64,000 nt of DNA from an uncultured Alphaproteobacteria bacterium (GTDB lineage Bacteria > Pseudomonadota > Alphaproteobacteria > Rhodospirillales > Rhodospirillaceae): positions 62,001-126,000 of the forward strand of contig CACGTM010000002.1 of assembly GCA_902575965.1 (NCBI GenBank), written 5' to 3'. Positions 38,396 through 47,791 of this stretch are shown here, in pieces. The position numbers and the translations under genes were made by a program. Under the pieces are notes generated by a model. The model searched no databases and was not told where the DNA came from. It was given only the letters and a program-made list of their open reading frames with translations. The first letter of the stretch is position 1. Every line of letters begins with the position of its first letter.

Positions 38396-38968
38396 CTACC
38401 TTGTCATATGCTTAGATATAAATTTGTTTATCTCGTCAATTTCCCAACCCTTAGCTTCTAAATCTCTTCTTATATTTTTCAAATTAACATTAACATAGTT
38501 CTTTACTGTGACTGACTCATCGTTATCTCTTGAGGGAAAATCGATATTATTTAATTCCTTGGAAAAATTAATACTAAAATCATAATCAAAATCCTCACTT
38601 TTGAAAATATTGTAATAAAGAATTTGGTCAATTTCGTTTGAAGGGGTAAATGTTAATATCCTTGGCTTGTGATTATATAAATCTTCTTGTTTAATCTCAC
38701 AGCTGGAAGCTATTATTAACTCATCACCTTCTTGACAGGTTCTCGCGGCTGCACCATTTAAGATACAACACCTGGAACCTTTTTCTCCAAATACAACATA
38801 GGTAGTAAGCCTTGCACCAGAATTCTTGTTCCAAACATCTACAAATTCTGTTGGGAAGAGACCTGCTTCTTTACAGTGTTCAGGATCAAGAGTAATTGAC
38901 CCATGATAATGGAGATCTGCCCCAGTAACTCTTAACCCATGAAATTTAGCCCTCAACACCCTTACCAC
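38396..38968 (-). CDS. panD: aspartate 1-decarboxylase with a C-terminal extension
   Basis: Pyruvoyl enzyme producing beta-alanine for pantothenate and CoA. LRAKFHGLRVTGADLHYHGSITLDPE contains the active Lys8 and the Gly-Ser self-cleavage site (Ser24). FVDVWNKNSGARLTTYVVFGEKGSR and LNGAAARTCQEGDEL complete the core, which ends near residue 120. About 70 further residues, acidic then ending in a helix-like NLKNIRRDLEAKGWEIDEINKFI, have no counterpart in the E. coli protein of 126 residues. GTG start with GGAGAG upstream. No other pantothenate gene is near. Confidence 0.9.
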   Translation of the reverse strand: MVRVLRAKFHGLRVTGADLHYHGSITLDPEHCKEAGLFPTEFVDVWNKNSGARLTTYVVFGEKGSRCCILNGAAARTCQEGDELIIASSCEIKQEDLYNHKPRILTFTPSNEIDQILYYNIFKSEDFDYDFSINFSKELNNIDFPSRDNDESVTVKNYVNVNLKNIRRDLEAKGWEIDEINKFISKHMTR

Positions 38969-39122
38969 AAAGACTCTCCAAAAGTTATCTTAATAATGTT
39001 ATTAACTTAAAGGTAGTTAATGTTTGTTTTTCAAAATTATTATATATAAGCACTCAAGTTATCTATATATTTTTTTTAAAATACGTTATTATAGTTGTCT
39101 TTCATTCCTATAATATCTTATA

Positions 39123-40058
39123 TCACAATATTGACTTGAAGTACTTTATTGTTTTTTCTAATCCTTCTTCTAAACCTACCTTTGGAATCCAACCTAGTTT
39201 TTCTTTAGCGAGAGAAATATTAGGCTTACGCCTTGTTGGGTCATCAATAGGTATTTTTTTGTGAGTTATCTTTGAACTAGAACCAGTTTTTTTTATTATT
39301 AACTCCGCAAGCTCTAATATAGATAATTCAGAAGGATTACCAATGTTCACTGGCCCAGTAAAATTATTTTGGGATGACATTAAAAGAAATAATGCTTCAA
39401 CAGTGTCTGAGACATAACAAAATGACCTTGTATGAGACCCATCACCATAAATAGAAATTGGAGAACCCGTTAACGCTTGTACAATAAAGTTAGAAACAAC
39501 TCTTCCATCATTAGGTAACATCCTAGGCCCAAAAGTATTAAATATCCTTCCGATTTTAATAACTAAATTATGCTGTCTATGGTAATCAAAAAAAAGTGTT
39601 TCTGCACACCTTTTTCCCTCATCGTAACATGCTCTTGGGCCAATTGGATTAACATTACCTTGATAGGTCTCAATTTGCGGATGAACCTGCGGATCTCCAT
39701 ATACCTCACTAGTAGATGCCTGCAAAATTCTTGCATTCGTTCTTTTTGCAAGGCCTAACATATTGATAGACCCGTGAACGCTTGTCTTTGTCGTTTGTAC
39801 AGGGTCAGATTGATAATGAATTGGAGATGCAGGACATGCAAGATTATAAATTTGGTCGGTTTCAACATACAAAGGAAAAGTAATATCATGCCTCATAGCC
39901 TCAAAAATAGGTTTATCAATTAAAGCTGATAGGTTCTTTCTAGTGCCAGTAAAATAATTATCTATGCACAATACCTCAAAATTTTCTCTCACTAATTTTT
40001 CACAAAGATGAGAACCTATAAAACCTGCTCCACCTGTGACAATGACTCTTTTCAACAC
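39123..40058 (-). CDS. UDP-glucuronate decarboxylase (UDP-xylose synthase)
   Basis: Extended SDR enzyme expected to convert UDP-glucuronate to UDP-xylose. [14 protein letters not shown] is the NAD motif. [18 protein letters not shown] is highly characteristic of UXS, and YDEGKRCAE near residue 143 is the catalytic Yxxx[11 protein letters not shown] and RSFCYVSD follow. 311 residues. It draws on the same UDP-glucuronate pool as the epimerase at 12649, and both likely feed surface-glycan synthesis. The start lies after a 233-base control region shared with the SYLF gene. Confidence 0.9.
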   Translation of the reverse strand: MLKRVIVTGGAGFIGSHLCEKLVRENFEVLCIDNYFTGTRKNLSALIDKPIFEAMRHDITFPLYVETDQIYNLACPASPIHYQSDPVQTTKTSVHGSINMLGLAKRTNARILQASTSEVYGDPQVHPQIETYQGNVNPIGPRACYDEGKRCAETLFFDYHRQHNLVIKIGRIFNTFGPRMLPNDGRVVSNFIVQALTGSPISIYGDGSHTRSFCYVSDTVEALFLLMSSQNNFTGPVNIGNPSELSILELAELIIKKTGSSSKITHKKIPIDDPTRRKPNISLAKEKLGWIPKVGLEEGLEKTIKYFKSIL

Positions 40059-40291
40059 TTTTCCCCTGATAAGTAATAGAATTTATCTTAAACAATCTAA
40101 TCAATTAAGACGATGATTTTATTGTATTTTGAAGTATAAGCTTAACAAGTTAATGTCCATACTTTATTCTAACCTCTAAAGTTTTCATCAGTAAATAAAT
40201 TTTATATTTACTCAGATTTTTTAGAATAATAGTATCAAACAATCAAATATAAAGGTATATCTGTTAATTAAGTCTATTTTGGAGATTGTAA

Positions 40292-41002
40292 ATGTCAAAG
40301 ATATTTGGGCTGCCGAGTATTATCTTTCTATTCCTAATTTCGTTATCTGCTCCAGCACTATCAGAGGACCCAACACGTAAAGCTAGAATTATAATCGACG
40401 AGTCAGTAGTTTCAATTGAGCGTATAAGAGAAGAAAATATGTCTACGCCAAAATTAGAAAATGCGCTCAAAAAAGCAAAAGGAGTTTTAATAATCCCATC
40501 TTATTACAAGGCAGGTATTTTTATAGGGGGAAGTTACGGTGACGGAGTATTACTTAGACGAGACAAAACTGGAGGGTTTAGTGACCCTGCTTTCTATAGA
40601 ATGACTTCTGGTTCCCTAGGCCTTCAGTTGGGTATGCAGTCCTCAGAAGTAATGTTCTTAATTCTAACCTCTAGAGGTATGCAGGCCGTTATTGACGATA
40701 AGTTTAAGTTTGGTGCAAATGTTGGAATAAGCGTTGGTCCAGCTGGAGTTGGTGTTGAGGGGGCAACTACAACAAACATTGGAAGAGACATTGTAGCTTA
40801 TTCAAGAAATGCTGGTTTATTCGCTGGAGGAGGTCTTGAAGGCAGTATAATAAGACCCCGTAAGGACTTAAATGCAGCTGTATATGGGGTTAGTAACTCA
40901 CAACCTAGTTCTATAATTTCTAAAAATAATTTAGTTTATGCGGAAAGACTAAGGAACGCTCTAACATCTCAAATTTATTATTCTTCGCCTCAGGTTAAAT
41001 AA
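40292..41002 (+). CDS. SYLF domain lipid-binding protein, secreted (YsgA/Ysc84 type)
   Basis: Probably periplasmic. Residues 1-24 form a signal peptide ending in APALSED. The rest matches the SYLF domain: KAKGVLIIPSYYKAGIFIGGSYGDGVLL, then the glycine-rich SLGLQLGMQSSEVMFLILT and VGISVGPAGVGVEGATT. SYLF proteins bind phosphoinositides in eukaryotes; the bacterial role is unclear. GGAG precedes the ATG. It converges with the LpoA-like gene with one base between stops. Confidence 0.88.
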   Translation: MSKIFGLPSIIFLFLISLSAPALSEDPTRKARIIIDESVVSIERIREENMSTPKLENALKKAKGVLIIPSYYKAGIFIGGSYGDGVLLRRDKTGGFSDPAFYRMTSGSLGLQLGMQSSEVMFLILTSRGMQAVIDDKFKFGANVGISVGPAGVGVEGATTTNIGRDIVAYSRNAGLFAGGGLEGSIIRPRKDLNAAVYGVSNSQPSSIISKNNLVYAERLRNALTSQIYYSSPQVK

Positions 41003-41003
41003 T

Positions 41004-42374
41004 CTATTTTTTTTCAAATGTTAAAGGTGCAACATCTATTATTGCTGCAGAGTTTCTTGTTACCTCAAGAATCGCAAATCCTCTCTCTGAAAGTCCTGTC
41101 TTTGTAAATCTAAATACTCCATCCACACCAGAAAAACCATTTGGTGAGAAAAAGTTTTTCTCATCAAATGGATTAATTCTGTGCGTTCTTGATAGGATTG
41201 AAGCTAGGGCAACAGCATCATAACCGTGAGTTGAAATAGCAGGAGGTTTATAACCGTATATTTCTTTAAACCTATTATAAAAATCTAGATTCTGTTTTGG
41301 CGATGGAGCCGGGTACCATCCACCAACTAATGAAGGTTCTTTTCCTAATCCAGAAATATGCCATAAAAGAGTTCCCATCAATTGAACTCTTCCAGGGTCA
41401 ACATCATAATAAGGCAAAAGCGCAGCAACCTCAGTCAAACGTCCTCCACTCTCAGGAATTAGAATAGCATCATAGGGAACATCACCAATAGTATCTAATT
41501 GTTCAAGTCTCTTAAGAGCTGCTAGGGAAATAGCATCCTCCTTATCCTTCAAGAGGTCTCTTTGTTTTTTCAATGAATTATGTCTTCGGTCGTAATCTGC
41601 AAAGCTTCTAACTACTTCATTTAAATTTGAACCACTTGGATCATAGTATGCAATTTTTGTAAGCTCAGCTCCTGCCTGCTCTATGACTTGCTGGGCAGTA
41701 TCTACTACTGTTTCGCCATATGGTGTTCCTGGAGCTAAAACAGCATAGCGAAAAATATTTTGTGAAATACCAAAGTTAATAATTCTCCTAACCTGTTCAT
41801 GAACAAGAAAACCTAAGATAAATACCCCAGGCCTTGCAACTGTAGGGTCGGTAGTAAAAGGTATCATTACAAGATTAGAGCGTCTTATATAAGTAGTAAT
41901 TGCCTTAGCAGAGCTTGAAAATACAGGTCCAAGAATTAACATTGCACCATCCAAAATTGCTTGTTCTGATGCCCTTTGAGCCCCCTCAGGCGTTCCTTCT
42001 GTATCATATGGAAGTAGCCTAAAATAATTATCAGAAATATCAAACAATGCCATAGTGGCTGAGGACAATATACTTTGACCAATGTTCGCAGATGGGCCAC
42101 TTAAAGGTAGCAATATTGCAACATTAACTATTTTTTTAGTATTATTATTTCCACCCTCTTCATGATTAACAGTAAAGCGCGGAAAGGAGTCTTGTCTGGT
42201 TTTCCTAGGTTCATCAACAAATTGATTATCAGAACCTAGTAAACCAATTTCACTGTTGTTTTGGATTTTTACATCTTTTAAATCATCAGTTATACGTGTT
42301 ACAGTATCTGTAGAACAAGAACTCAAAATTATATTTAAAAATAAAACCAATGGCAAAAAAAGCCAAAACCTCAT
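41004..42374 (-). CDS. LpoA-like penicillin-binding protein activator lipoprotein
   Basis: Outer-membrane-directed lipoprotein with a type I periplasmic-binding fold (Peripla_BP_6/COG3107). The signal peptide ends in the lipobox IILSSCSTD near residue 20. VNVAILLPLSGPSANIGQSIL begins the binding domain, and the second lobe contains YDAILIPESGGRLTEVAALLPYY. In Alphaproteobacteria this gene lies divergent to rsmI, as here, and is thought to help peptidoglycan synthases. The first codons overlap the longest rsmI frame by 25 bases. The N-terminal TPR half of gammaproteobacterial LpoA is absent. Confidence 0.85.
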   Translation of the reverse strand: MRFWLFLPLVLFLNIILSSCSTDTVTRITDDLKDVKIQNNSEIGLLGSDNQFVDEPRKTRQDSFPRFTVNHEEGGNNNTKKIVNVAILLPLSGPSANIGQSILSSATMALFDISDNYFRLLPYDTEGTPEGAQRASEQAILDGAMLILGPVFSSSAKAITTYIRRSNLVMIPFTTDPTVARPGVFILGFLVHEQVRRIINFGISQNIFRYAVLAPGTPYGETVVDTAQQVIEQAGAELTKIAYYDPSGSNLNEVVRSFADYDRRHNSLKKQRDLLKDKEDAISLAALKRLEQLDTIGDVPYDAILIPESGGRLTEVAALLPYYDVDPGRVQLMGTLLWHISGLGKEPSLVGGWYPAPSPKQNLDFYNRFKEIYGYKPPAISTHGYDAVALASILSRTHRINPFDEKNFFSPNGFSGVDGVFRFTKTGLSERGFAILEVTRNSAAIIDVAPLTFEKK

Positions 42375-43351
42375 CGAAACCTCCTTCTAGTTCGAGTATG
42401 GAAAAGACGCAAAATAAAAAACATACAAAGTATGCTAATGTTGAGTCTATTATAAGCCAACTTCCCGGTCTATCTAAAATAAGTATAAACCAAAAATTTG
42501 ATCCCGCGCTTTACATTATTTCTACACCAATAGGTAATTTAATGGATATTTCATTAAGAAGTCTAGCGATTCTAAACGAAGCGGATCTTATTGCAGCTGA
42601 GGACACAAGAGTAACACGTAAATTGCTAAGTTATTTTGAAATTAAAACCTCAATGATATCCTATAATGATAATAGCACTGCAAATGTTCGAAAAAAAATA
42701 GTTAAACTGATTTCAGAAAATAAACTAGTTGCACTTGTTAGTGACGCAGGAACGCCTCTTATTTCTGACCCAGGATTCAAATTAGTCAAAGAATGTATTA
42801 GAATGGACTTGAAAGTCGTTTCCGTTCCAGGGCCAACTGCATTCATTTCAGCACTAGTTTCATCAGGAATAGAACCATCACCAGTAACTTTTATTGGTTT
42901 TTTACCATCAAAAAAAAATCCACGTAATAAAAAATTACATGAGTTGTCAAAAATGAATTCAACTATTGTTATATTTATATCTGGACGGAATTTAGTATCT
43001 ACTATGGAAGAAATGTTTAATATATTTGGTGAAAGAACAATTTGTGTTGCACGTGAGTTAACAAAAATTCATGAGGAGGTATTCCGTGGCAAGTTGTCAA
43101 AGTATATAATGAATAATAAAAATAATTCTACTATTAAAGGTGAGATAACTCTTATAGTTTCAAGGGGGAGTGATTCTAGCATTACTGATAATATTGATCA
43201 CCTAGACAACAAAATAAAAAAAGAGCTAAAAAGTAACTCTTTGAAGAAGACGGTTGATATTATAAAAGCAACTACAGACCTTCCCAAAAAGGTCATTTAT
43301 AACCGAGCGCTGGAATTAAAAAAGAGATTCTATGATGAAGAAGATATTTAA
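42350..43351 (+). CDS. rsmI: 16S rRNA (cytidine(1402)-2'-O)-methyltransferase
   Basis: Ribose methyltransferase of the tetrapyrrole-methylase fold. STPIGNLMDISLRSL, AEDTRVTRKLL, SDAGTPLISDPG and VPGPTAFISALVSSGI are all RsmI signatures. The first 50 residues are low-complexity Lys/Ser/Thr-rich and precede the normal protein start. An in-frame ATG at 42398 would remove the 25-base overlap with the divergent lipoprotein gene, but neither ATG has a clear ribosome-binding site. The yraN gene that often follows is absent. Confidence 0.94.
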   Translation: MAKKAKTSSKPPSSSSMEKTQNKKHTKYANVESIISQLPGLSKISINQKFDPALYIISTPIGNLMDISLRSLAILNEADLIAAEDTRVTRKLLSYFEIKTSMISYNDNSTANVRKKIVKLISENKLVALVSDAGTPLISDPGFKLVKECIRMDLKVVSVPGPTAFISALVSSGIEPSPVTFIGFLPSKKNPRNKKLHELSKMNSTIVIFISGRNLVSTMEEMFNIFGERTICVARELTKIHEEVFRGKLSKYIMNNKNNSTIKGEITLIVSRGSDSSITDNIDHLDNKIKKELKSNSLKKTVDIIKATTDLPKKVIYNRALELKKRFYDEEDI

Positions 43352-43916
43352 ATTTAATCTTCTAATTTTTATTAACGTTATCCTTAACGCCTGCGCACCA
43401 ACACCTGCAAATTTTTTAATGGGAACAGGTGTTGCAATAGCAGTAAAGACAGAAGAACAAAAGATTATACAAAACAACTCCAAAGATAAAATAAATGAAC
43501 TCAAAATTACTAGAGAGCTTATCAATAAAAATAAAATTTCTTTTTCTGATCTCAATATTACTTCATTAGAAAATAATATTACAATTGATGGTAACTTAAA
43601 TAATATCTCAGATTACCTTGAAGTACTAAATACAATATGGCTTCAAACTGAAATAAAGAGCGTTCAGAGTAAAGTATTTATTTATAATGATAATAGAGAT
43701 AGTTCTATATCAGATCAGTTATTACTTAGGTTATCAGAGGACCCAATTATAAATGAGAGGAATTATTCGATAGTAGCAATAAATAATGATATTTATTTAA
43801 TTGGCAGACCATTTTCGTCTATAGAAGAGTCGAATGCTATAAAACATGCTGCCTCAATCGGAATTAATTATAACATACACACAAATTTTTATTATAATAA
43901 GAATCAATTAAATTAA
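43332..43916 (+). CDS. BON-domain-like lipoprotein
   Basis: Short envelope lipoprotein. The signal peptide ends in the lipobox VILNACAPT near residue 21. Two alpha-beta repeats (about 55-125 and 130-190) resemble BON domains of OsmY/DolP-type proteins: a DLNITSLENNITIDGNL strand pair then a helix, and a second YSIVAINNDIYLIGRP. It overlaps rsmI by 20 bases and is followed by gshB, the usual alphaproteobacterial rsmI-(yraN)-BON-gshB order. Function is probably outer-membrane maintenance; BON similarity is weak by eye. Confidence 0.65.
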   Translation: MMKKIFKFNLLIFINVILNACAPTPANFLMGTGVAIAVKTEEQKIIQNNSKDKINELKITRELINKNKISFSDLNITSLENNITIDGNLNNISDYLEVLNTIWLQTEIKSVQSKVFIYNDNRDSSISDQLLLRLSEDPIINERNYSIVAINNDIYLIGRPFSSIEESNAIKHAASIGINYNIHTNFYYNKNQLN

Positions 43917-43923
43917 TGAAAGA

Positions 43924-44868
43924 ATGAAGATGAGTTTATCAGTCGCAATACAAATGGATCCCCTTGAAAACATCGATTTAGAAGCAGACTCAACCTATTT
44001 GATTGCCTTAGAGGCAAAAAAAAGAAACCATAAACTCTATCATTATACTCCTTCGTCCCTTTCACTTCGAGATGGAAAACTATATGCAAAAGCAAATTTT
44101 CTACTCATTAACCATAATGAAAAAAAAAATATTTTGTTAGGAGAAGAAACTCATATAAATCTTGAAGATATGGATATTGTTCTAATGAGGCAGGATCCAC
44201 CTTTTGATATGTCCTATATTACAGCAACCTACTTACTAGAAAAAATCTCTAGCAAAACACTTATAATTAACGACCCAGAAGGGGTAAGGAACTCGCCGGA
44301 GAAATTACTTGTAACAGCTTTTAAGGATTATGTTCCACCCACATTAATATCATCTGATTTGAGTGAAATTAATAGTTTCAAAAAATTATATCAGGACGTA
44401 ATTGTCAAACCACTTTATGGCAATGGCGGTTCTGGGGTTTTTCATTTATCTCCTCATGATGAAAATCTATCATCTTTAATCGAATTATTCACATCCTATT
44501 CTCGAGAACCCTTGATTGTTCAAAAGTATATACCTGAAGTTCGATCAGGAGATAAAAGGATAATATTAATAGATGGAGAACCTGTAGGTGCAATAAATAG
44601 AGTTCCTGCTAAAGGTGAAGCCAGATCAAATATGCATGTAGGTGGTAGGGCGGAAAAAACAGAATTAAATGAAGTCGACAGGTCAATTTGTCATTCGATT
44701 GGAGATGTATTAAGAGATAGAGGCCTCTTTTTTACAGGCATTGATGTAATAGGAAATTTTCTAACTGAGATTAATGTTACGTCACCGACAGGTATACAAG
44801 AGATTAATCGTTTTGATAATACACAAATCGAAAAAATATTTTGGAAAGAACTAGAGAAAAAAATTTAA
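43924..44868 (+). CDS. gshB: glutathione synthetase
   Basis: ATP-grasp ligase joining gamma-glutamylcysteine and glycine. VAIQMDPLENI starts the family-specific N-terminal domain. DPPFDMSYITATYLLE, NDPEGVRNSPEKLL and VKPLYGNGGSGVF are substrate and ATP-loop motifs, and the C-terminal FLTEINVTSPTGIQEI is highly conserved. 314 residues. ATG 43930 is an alternative start two codons in. gshA is not in the window. Confidence 0.95.
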   Translation: MKMSLSVAIQMDPLENIDLEADSTYLIALEAKKRNHKLYHYTPSSLSLRDGKLYAKANFLLINHNEKKNILLGEETHINLEDMDIVLMRQDPPFDMSYITATYLLEKISSKTLIINDPEGVRNSPEKLLVTAFKDYVPPTLISSDLSEINSFKKLYQDVIVKPLYGNGGSGVFHLSPHDENLSSLIELFTSYSREPLIVQKYIPEVRSGDKRIILIDGEPVGAINRVPAKGEARSNMHVGGRAEKTELNEVDRSICHSIGDVLRDRGLFFTGIDVIGNFLTEINVTSPTGIQEINRFDNTQIEKIFWKELEKKI

Positions 44869-44882
44869 TAAATACTATTTAT

Positions 44883-45257
44883 TCACGGTAGTATAGAACC
44901 TAATTTTCTTCCTCCTACTATATGAAAATGGAGATGTGGTACTTCTTGAGAAGAATCAGGGCCTGAATTAGAGATTATTCTATATCCAGTATCATTTATC
45001 CCTTTAATTTTAGTTATTTGTGATATCGCCCTAATAAAAGCAACTATTTCTTTATCAGAGGCATTTTCCGAGAAATCAGTCATAGAAGTATATTTGCCTT
45101 TTGGTATAAGAAGTGCATGTACCGGGCTCTGGGGATTAATATCTTCAAATGCTAATACATATTCATTTTCGTAAATTGTATTATTTGGTATCTCTCCACT
45201 TAATATTTTTGAGAAAATATTTTCATTTTTGTATACTGACAAAATTCTTACTTTCAA
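44883..45257 (-). CDS. hinT: HIT family nucleotide hydrolase (HinT-like)
   Basis: Purine-nucleoside phosphoramidase-type histidine-triad protein. HLHFHIVGGRKLGSI contains the HxHxHxx catalytic triad, and NIFSKILSGEIPNNTIYENEYVLAFEDINPQSPVHALLIPK is the HinT core. The frame starts at TTG 45257; TTG 45242 would also fit the usual N-terminus. It is the last gene of the his operon, three bases after hisE, a position common in Alphaproteobacteria. Confidence 0.92.
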   Translation of the reverse strand: MKVRILSVYKNENIFSKILSGEIPNNTIYENEYVLAFEDINPQSPVHALLIPKGKYTSMTDFSENASDKEIVAFIRAISQITKIKGINDTGYRIISNSGPDSSQEVPHLHFHIVGGRKLGSILP

Positions 45258-45259
45258 AT

Positions 45260-45601
45260 CTAATTTGTTTTGTTGTCTTTTGAATGGAAACGTTCCTCTA
45301 AAATCTTATATACATCTTGCGGTTTTAAATCACGTGCAGCCAATAAAACTATGAGCATATATATTAAGTCAGCAGCCTCATTTAATAGTTCCTCATCACT
45401 CTGAGATACTGCTGCTAATGCTGTCTCTACGCCTTCCTCTCCAACCTTCTGTGCAATCCTTCTTATCCCTTGTAAGAAAAGACTTGCAGTATAAGAATCT
45501 TCAGGACTGGAATCTTTTCTAGACATTACAACAGAATATATCTTTTCTATAATATCAGAAGTTAAAACTTGCTTATCTTTATTCATTTTTATACCAATCA
45601 T
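45260..45601 (-). CDS. hisE: phosphoribosyl-ATP pyrophosphatase
   Basis: Second step of histidine synthesis, converting PR-ATP to PR-AMP. The MazG-like all-alpha fold is shown by SYTASLFLQGIRRIAQKVGEEGVETALAA and the acidic NEAADLIYHLIV-type block (NEAADLIYMLIV). 113 residues, stand-alone HisE rather than the HisIE fusion. HisI must be encoded elsewhere. An ATG five codons in is an alternative start. Confidence 0.93.
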   Translation of the reverse strand: MIGIKMNKDKQVLTSDIIEKIYSVVMSRKDSSPEDSYTASLFLQGIRRIAQKVGEEGVETALAAVSQSDEELLNEAADLIYMLIVLLAARDLKPQDVYKILEERFHSKDNKTN

Positions 45602-45613
45602 AATATTTGTTAT

Positions 45614-46372
45614 TCATAGCCTAATAGGAACCCCAGCGTTTTTAAGATACTGTTTCACTTCAGAGATAGTGTATTTTCCAAAGTGAAAAATTGAGGCTGC
45701 CAAAACCGCAGATGCATGCCCATCCATGATACCTTCAAGCATATGCTCTGGCCCTCCTACTCCACCTGAAGCAACTACTGGCACTGAAACCGCATCTGAA
45801 ACTAACCTAGTAAGATTAATATCATATCCATCATTAGTACCATCGCGATCCATGGATGTAAGTAATATTTCTCCAGCACCATAAGACTCCATCTGTTCTG
45901 CCCATTGAATTGCTTCAATCCCAGTTGATTTTCTGCCTCCATGAGTAAATATCTCATACCTGTTTGCAGATACCTTTTTTGGGTCCACTGCTACTACTAT
46001 GCACTGGCTCCCAAATTTTTCAGCAGCTTGTTTTACAAAGAGTGGATTATCAACAGCTGCTGTATTAATAGAAACTTTGTCAGCACCTGAAAGTAGGAGT
46101 TTCCTTATGTCTTCAATACTTCTAACACCGCCACCGACTGTAAGTGGCATAAAACAATTTTCTGCTGTCTTTGATACCACATCAAAAAGTATCTCACGTC
46201 GTTCGCTACTCGCTGTAATATCTAAAAAACAAAGTTCATCTGCACCAGATTTATCGTAAAACTTGGCCTGCTCAAGTGGGTCACCCGCATCCCTTAAATC
46301 TATAAAATTAATACCCTTTACCACACGACCATTTTTGACATCTAGGCATGGTATTATTCTAATTGTCAGCAT
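45614..46372 (-). CDS. hisF: imidazole glycerol phosphate synthase subunit HisF
   Basis: Cyclase half of the HisH-HisF enzyme making imidazole glycerol phosphate and [21 protein letters not shown] holds the catalytic Asp near residue 11, and [14 protein letters not shown] the second catalytic Asp near 130. The TIM-barrel phosphate loops GGGVRS and [12 protein letters not shown] are intact. It overlaps hisA by seven bases. Confidence 0.97.
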   Translation of the reverse strand: MLTIRIIPCLDVKNGRVVKGINFIDLRDAGDPLEQAKFYDKSGADELCFLDITASSERREILFDVVSKTAENCFMPLTVGGGVRSIEDIRKLLLSGADKVSINTAAVDNPLFVKQAAEKFGSQCIVVAVDPKKVSANRYEIFTHGGRKSTGIEAIQWAEQMESYGAGEILLTSMDRDGTNDGYDINLTRLVSDAVSVPVVASGGVGGPEHMLEGIMDGHASAVLAASIFHFGKYTISEVKQYLKNAGVPIRL

Positions 46373-47127
46373 TTGTTACCTAGGAAATTTTTAATCATAT
46401 TTATATCTAATCTTCCATCATAAAGAGCCCTGCCAATAATTAGGCCTTTAATATTCGATGACTTTTTAGCTTCCCTTACAACCAGTGCCAAATCATCCAT
46501 ACTTCCAACCCCACCAGAAATGATTAATGGTATTTTTACAATGCTTGAGAGGTTTGCAGATGCCTCAATATTAGGTCCGCTCAGAAGACCATCTCTTGAT
46601 ATATCTGTATGAATTATAGCTGAGACCCCAGAGTCCTCGAATTTTTTTGCTAAATCTAAGTCTTTAATTTTTGATTGCTTTGCCCATCCTTCAACTGCAA
46701 CAAAACCATCTCTTGAGTCTATACCTACGGCAATCCTATCAGGAAATAATCTACACGCCTGTTTCACGAGACTCGGATTATTCAATGCTATAGTTCCTAA
46801 AACTACTCTTTGAATACCTGCCTCAACCCACTTTCCAATGTTATCTATATCTCTTATACCACCTCCAAGCTGAATAGGCAGGTCCGTATTTTTGACTATA
46901 GTTTTGATTATATCGGTATTATGAGACCTTCCAGCAAAAGCGCCGTCTAAATCAACGACATGTATCCACCCAAACCCTGTATTTTCGAAAAACTTTGCTT
47001 GAGACAAAGGATCATCGTTATATACTGTTTTCTTTTTTAGATCACCTTGTATCAGCCTGACGCATTTTCCATCCTTAAGATCTATAGCTGGATATATAAC
47101 AAAGTCATTCAATTTTAAGGCTTCCAT
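46366..47127 (-). CDS. hisA: phosphoribosylformimino-5-aminoimidazole carboxamide ribotide isomerase
   Basis: TIM-barrel Amadori isomerase. [19 protein letters not shown] contains the catalytic Asp and the HisA start motif, and [15 protein letters not shown] holds the second catalytic Asp. The phosphate-binding GGGIRD and [11 protein letters not shown] loops are present. The ATG lies 13 bases inside hisH, so the two are coupled. Confidence 0.97.
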   Translation of the reverse strand: MEALKLNDFVIYPAIDLKDGKCVRLIQGDLKKKTVYNDDPLSQAKFFENTGFGWIHVVDLDGAFAGRSHNTDIIKTIVKNTDLPIQLGGGIRDIDNIGKWVEAGIQRVVLGTIALNNPSLVKQACRLFPDRIAVGIDSRDGFVAVEGWAKQSKIKDLDLAKKFEDSGVSAIIHTDISRDGLLSGPNIEASANLSSIVKIPLIISGGVGSMDDLALVVREAKKSSNIKGLIIGRALYDGRLDINMIKNFLGNKC

Positions 47128-47771
47128 TTCAAAAAATTAGATAAAAATTTTAATCCTAGGAGTTGGCTTTTTTCAGGATGGAATTGTGTCCCTAACATAT
47201 TTTCTTTTTCAACTATAGCAACCAGGCTCTGGTGATAATCAACCGTCGCCAAAACATTATCCTCAAAGTCGCAAAGAAAATGAAAACTATGTACAAAATA
47301 AAAATAACGTTCATTGGTAATCCCATCAAATAGAAAATGCGACTTGTTTGGGCATATTTGGTTCCAACCCATATGCGGTATTTTTGGCTTTGCCAAAGTT
47401 TCATGTTTCATTAGACCTGGCTCGATTGGGACTACTTGGCCTGGTATCCAGTTTAACCCATTAGTCTTACCATTTTCTAATCCAACGGTTGACATTAATT
47501 GCATACCAACACAAATACCAAGAAAAGGTCTACTTTTCCTCCTAACAGTTTCCTCTAAAGCATCCCTTAAACCCTTTACAGACTCCAGTCCTTTTTTACA
47601 ATCAGAGTAGGTACCAACGCCCGGTAGAATTACTTTATCTGATTTTTTAACATCATTAGAGTCGTTTGAGACAACTATATTAATATTCTTTAAATCTTCT
47701 TTGGCTTTTCCCAGAGAAGTATACAACGATTTTAGATTACCTGAACCAAAATCAACAATAACAACTTGCAT
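47115..47771 (-). CDS. hisH: imidazole glycerol phosphate synthase glutaminase subunit HisH
   Basis: Class I glutamine amidotransferase feeding ammonia to HisF. LGICVGMQLM has the nucleophilic Cys and GTQFHPEKSQ the His-Glu pair. VIVDFGSGNLKSL is the usual N-terminus. 218 residues. It lies between hisB and hisA. Confidence 0.97.
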   Translation of the reverse strand: MQVVIVDFGSGNLKSLYTSLGKAKEDLKNINIVVSNDSNDVKKSDKVILPGVGTYSDCKKGLESVKGLRDALEETVRRKSRPFLGICVGMQLMSTVGLENGKTNGLNWIPGQVVPIEPGLMKHETLAKPKIPHMGWNQICPNKSHFLFDGITNERYFYFVHSFHFLCDFEDNVLATVDYHQSLVAIVEKENMLGTQFHPEKSQLLGLKFLSNFLKWKP

Positions 47772-47791
47772 ATTTTGAACCTATTAAGATG

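Noticed and set aside
40191-40211. GTAAATA...TATTTAC hairpin in the uxs/SYLF gap as a terminator
   Set aside because: The stem is entirely A/T apart from one pair, no plus-strand gene ends upstream, and the following T-run is offset; chance is likely.
47314-47610. 98-residue plus-strand ORF over hisH
   Set aside because: Antisense shadow of an intact hisH.
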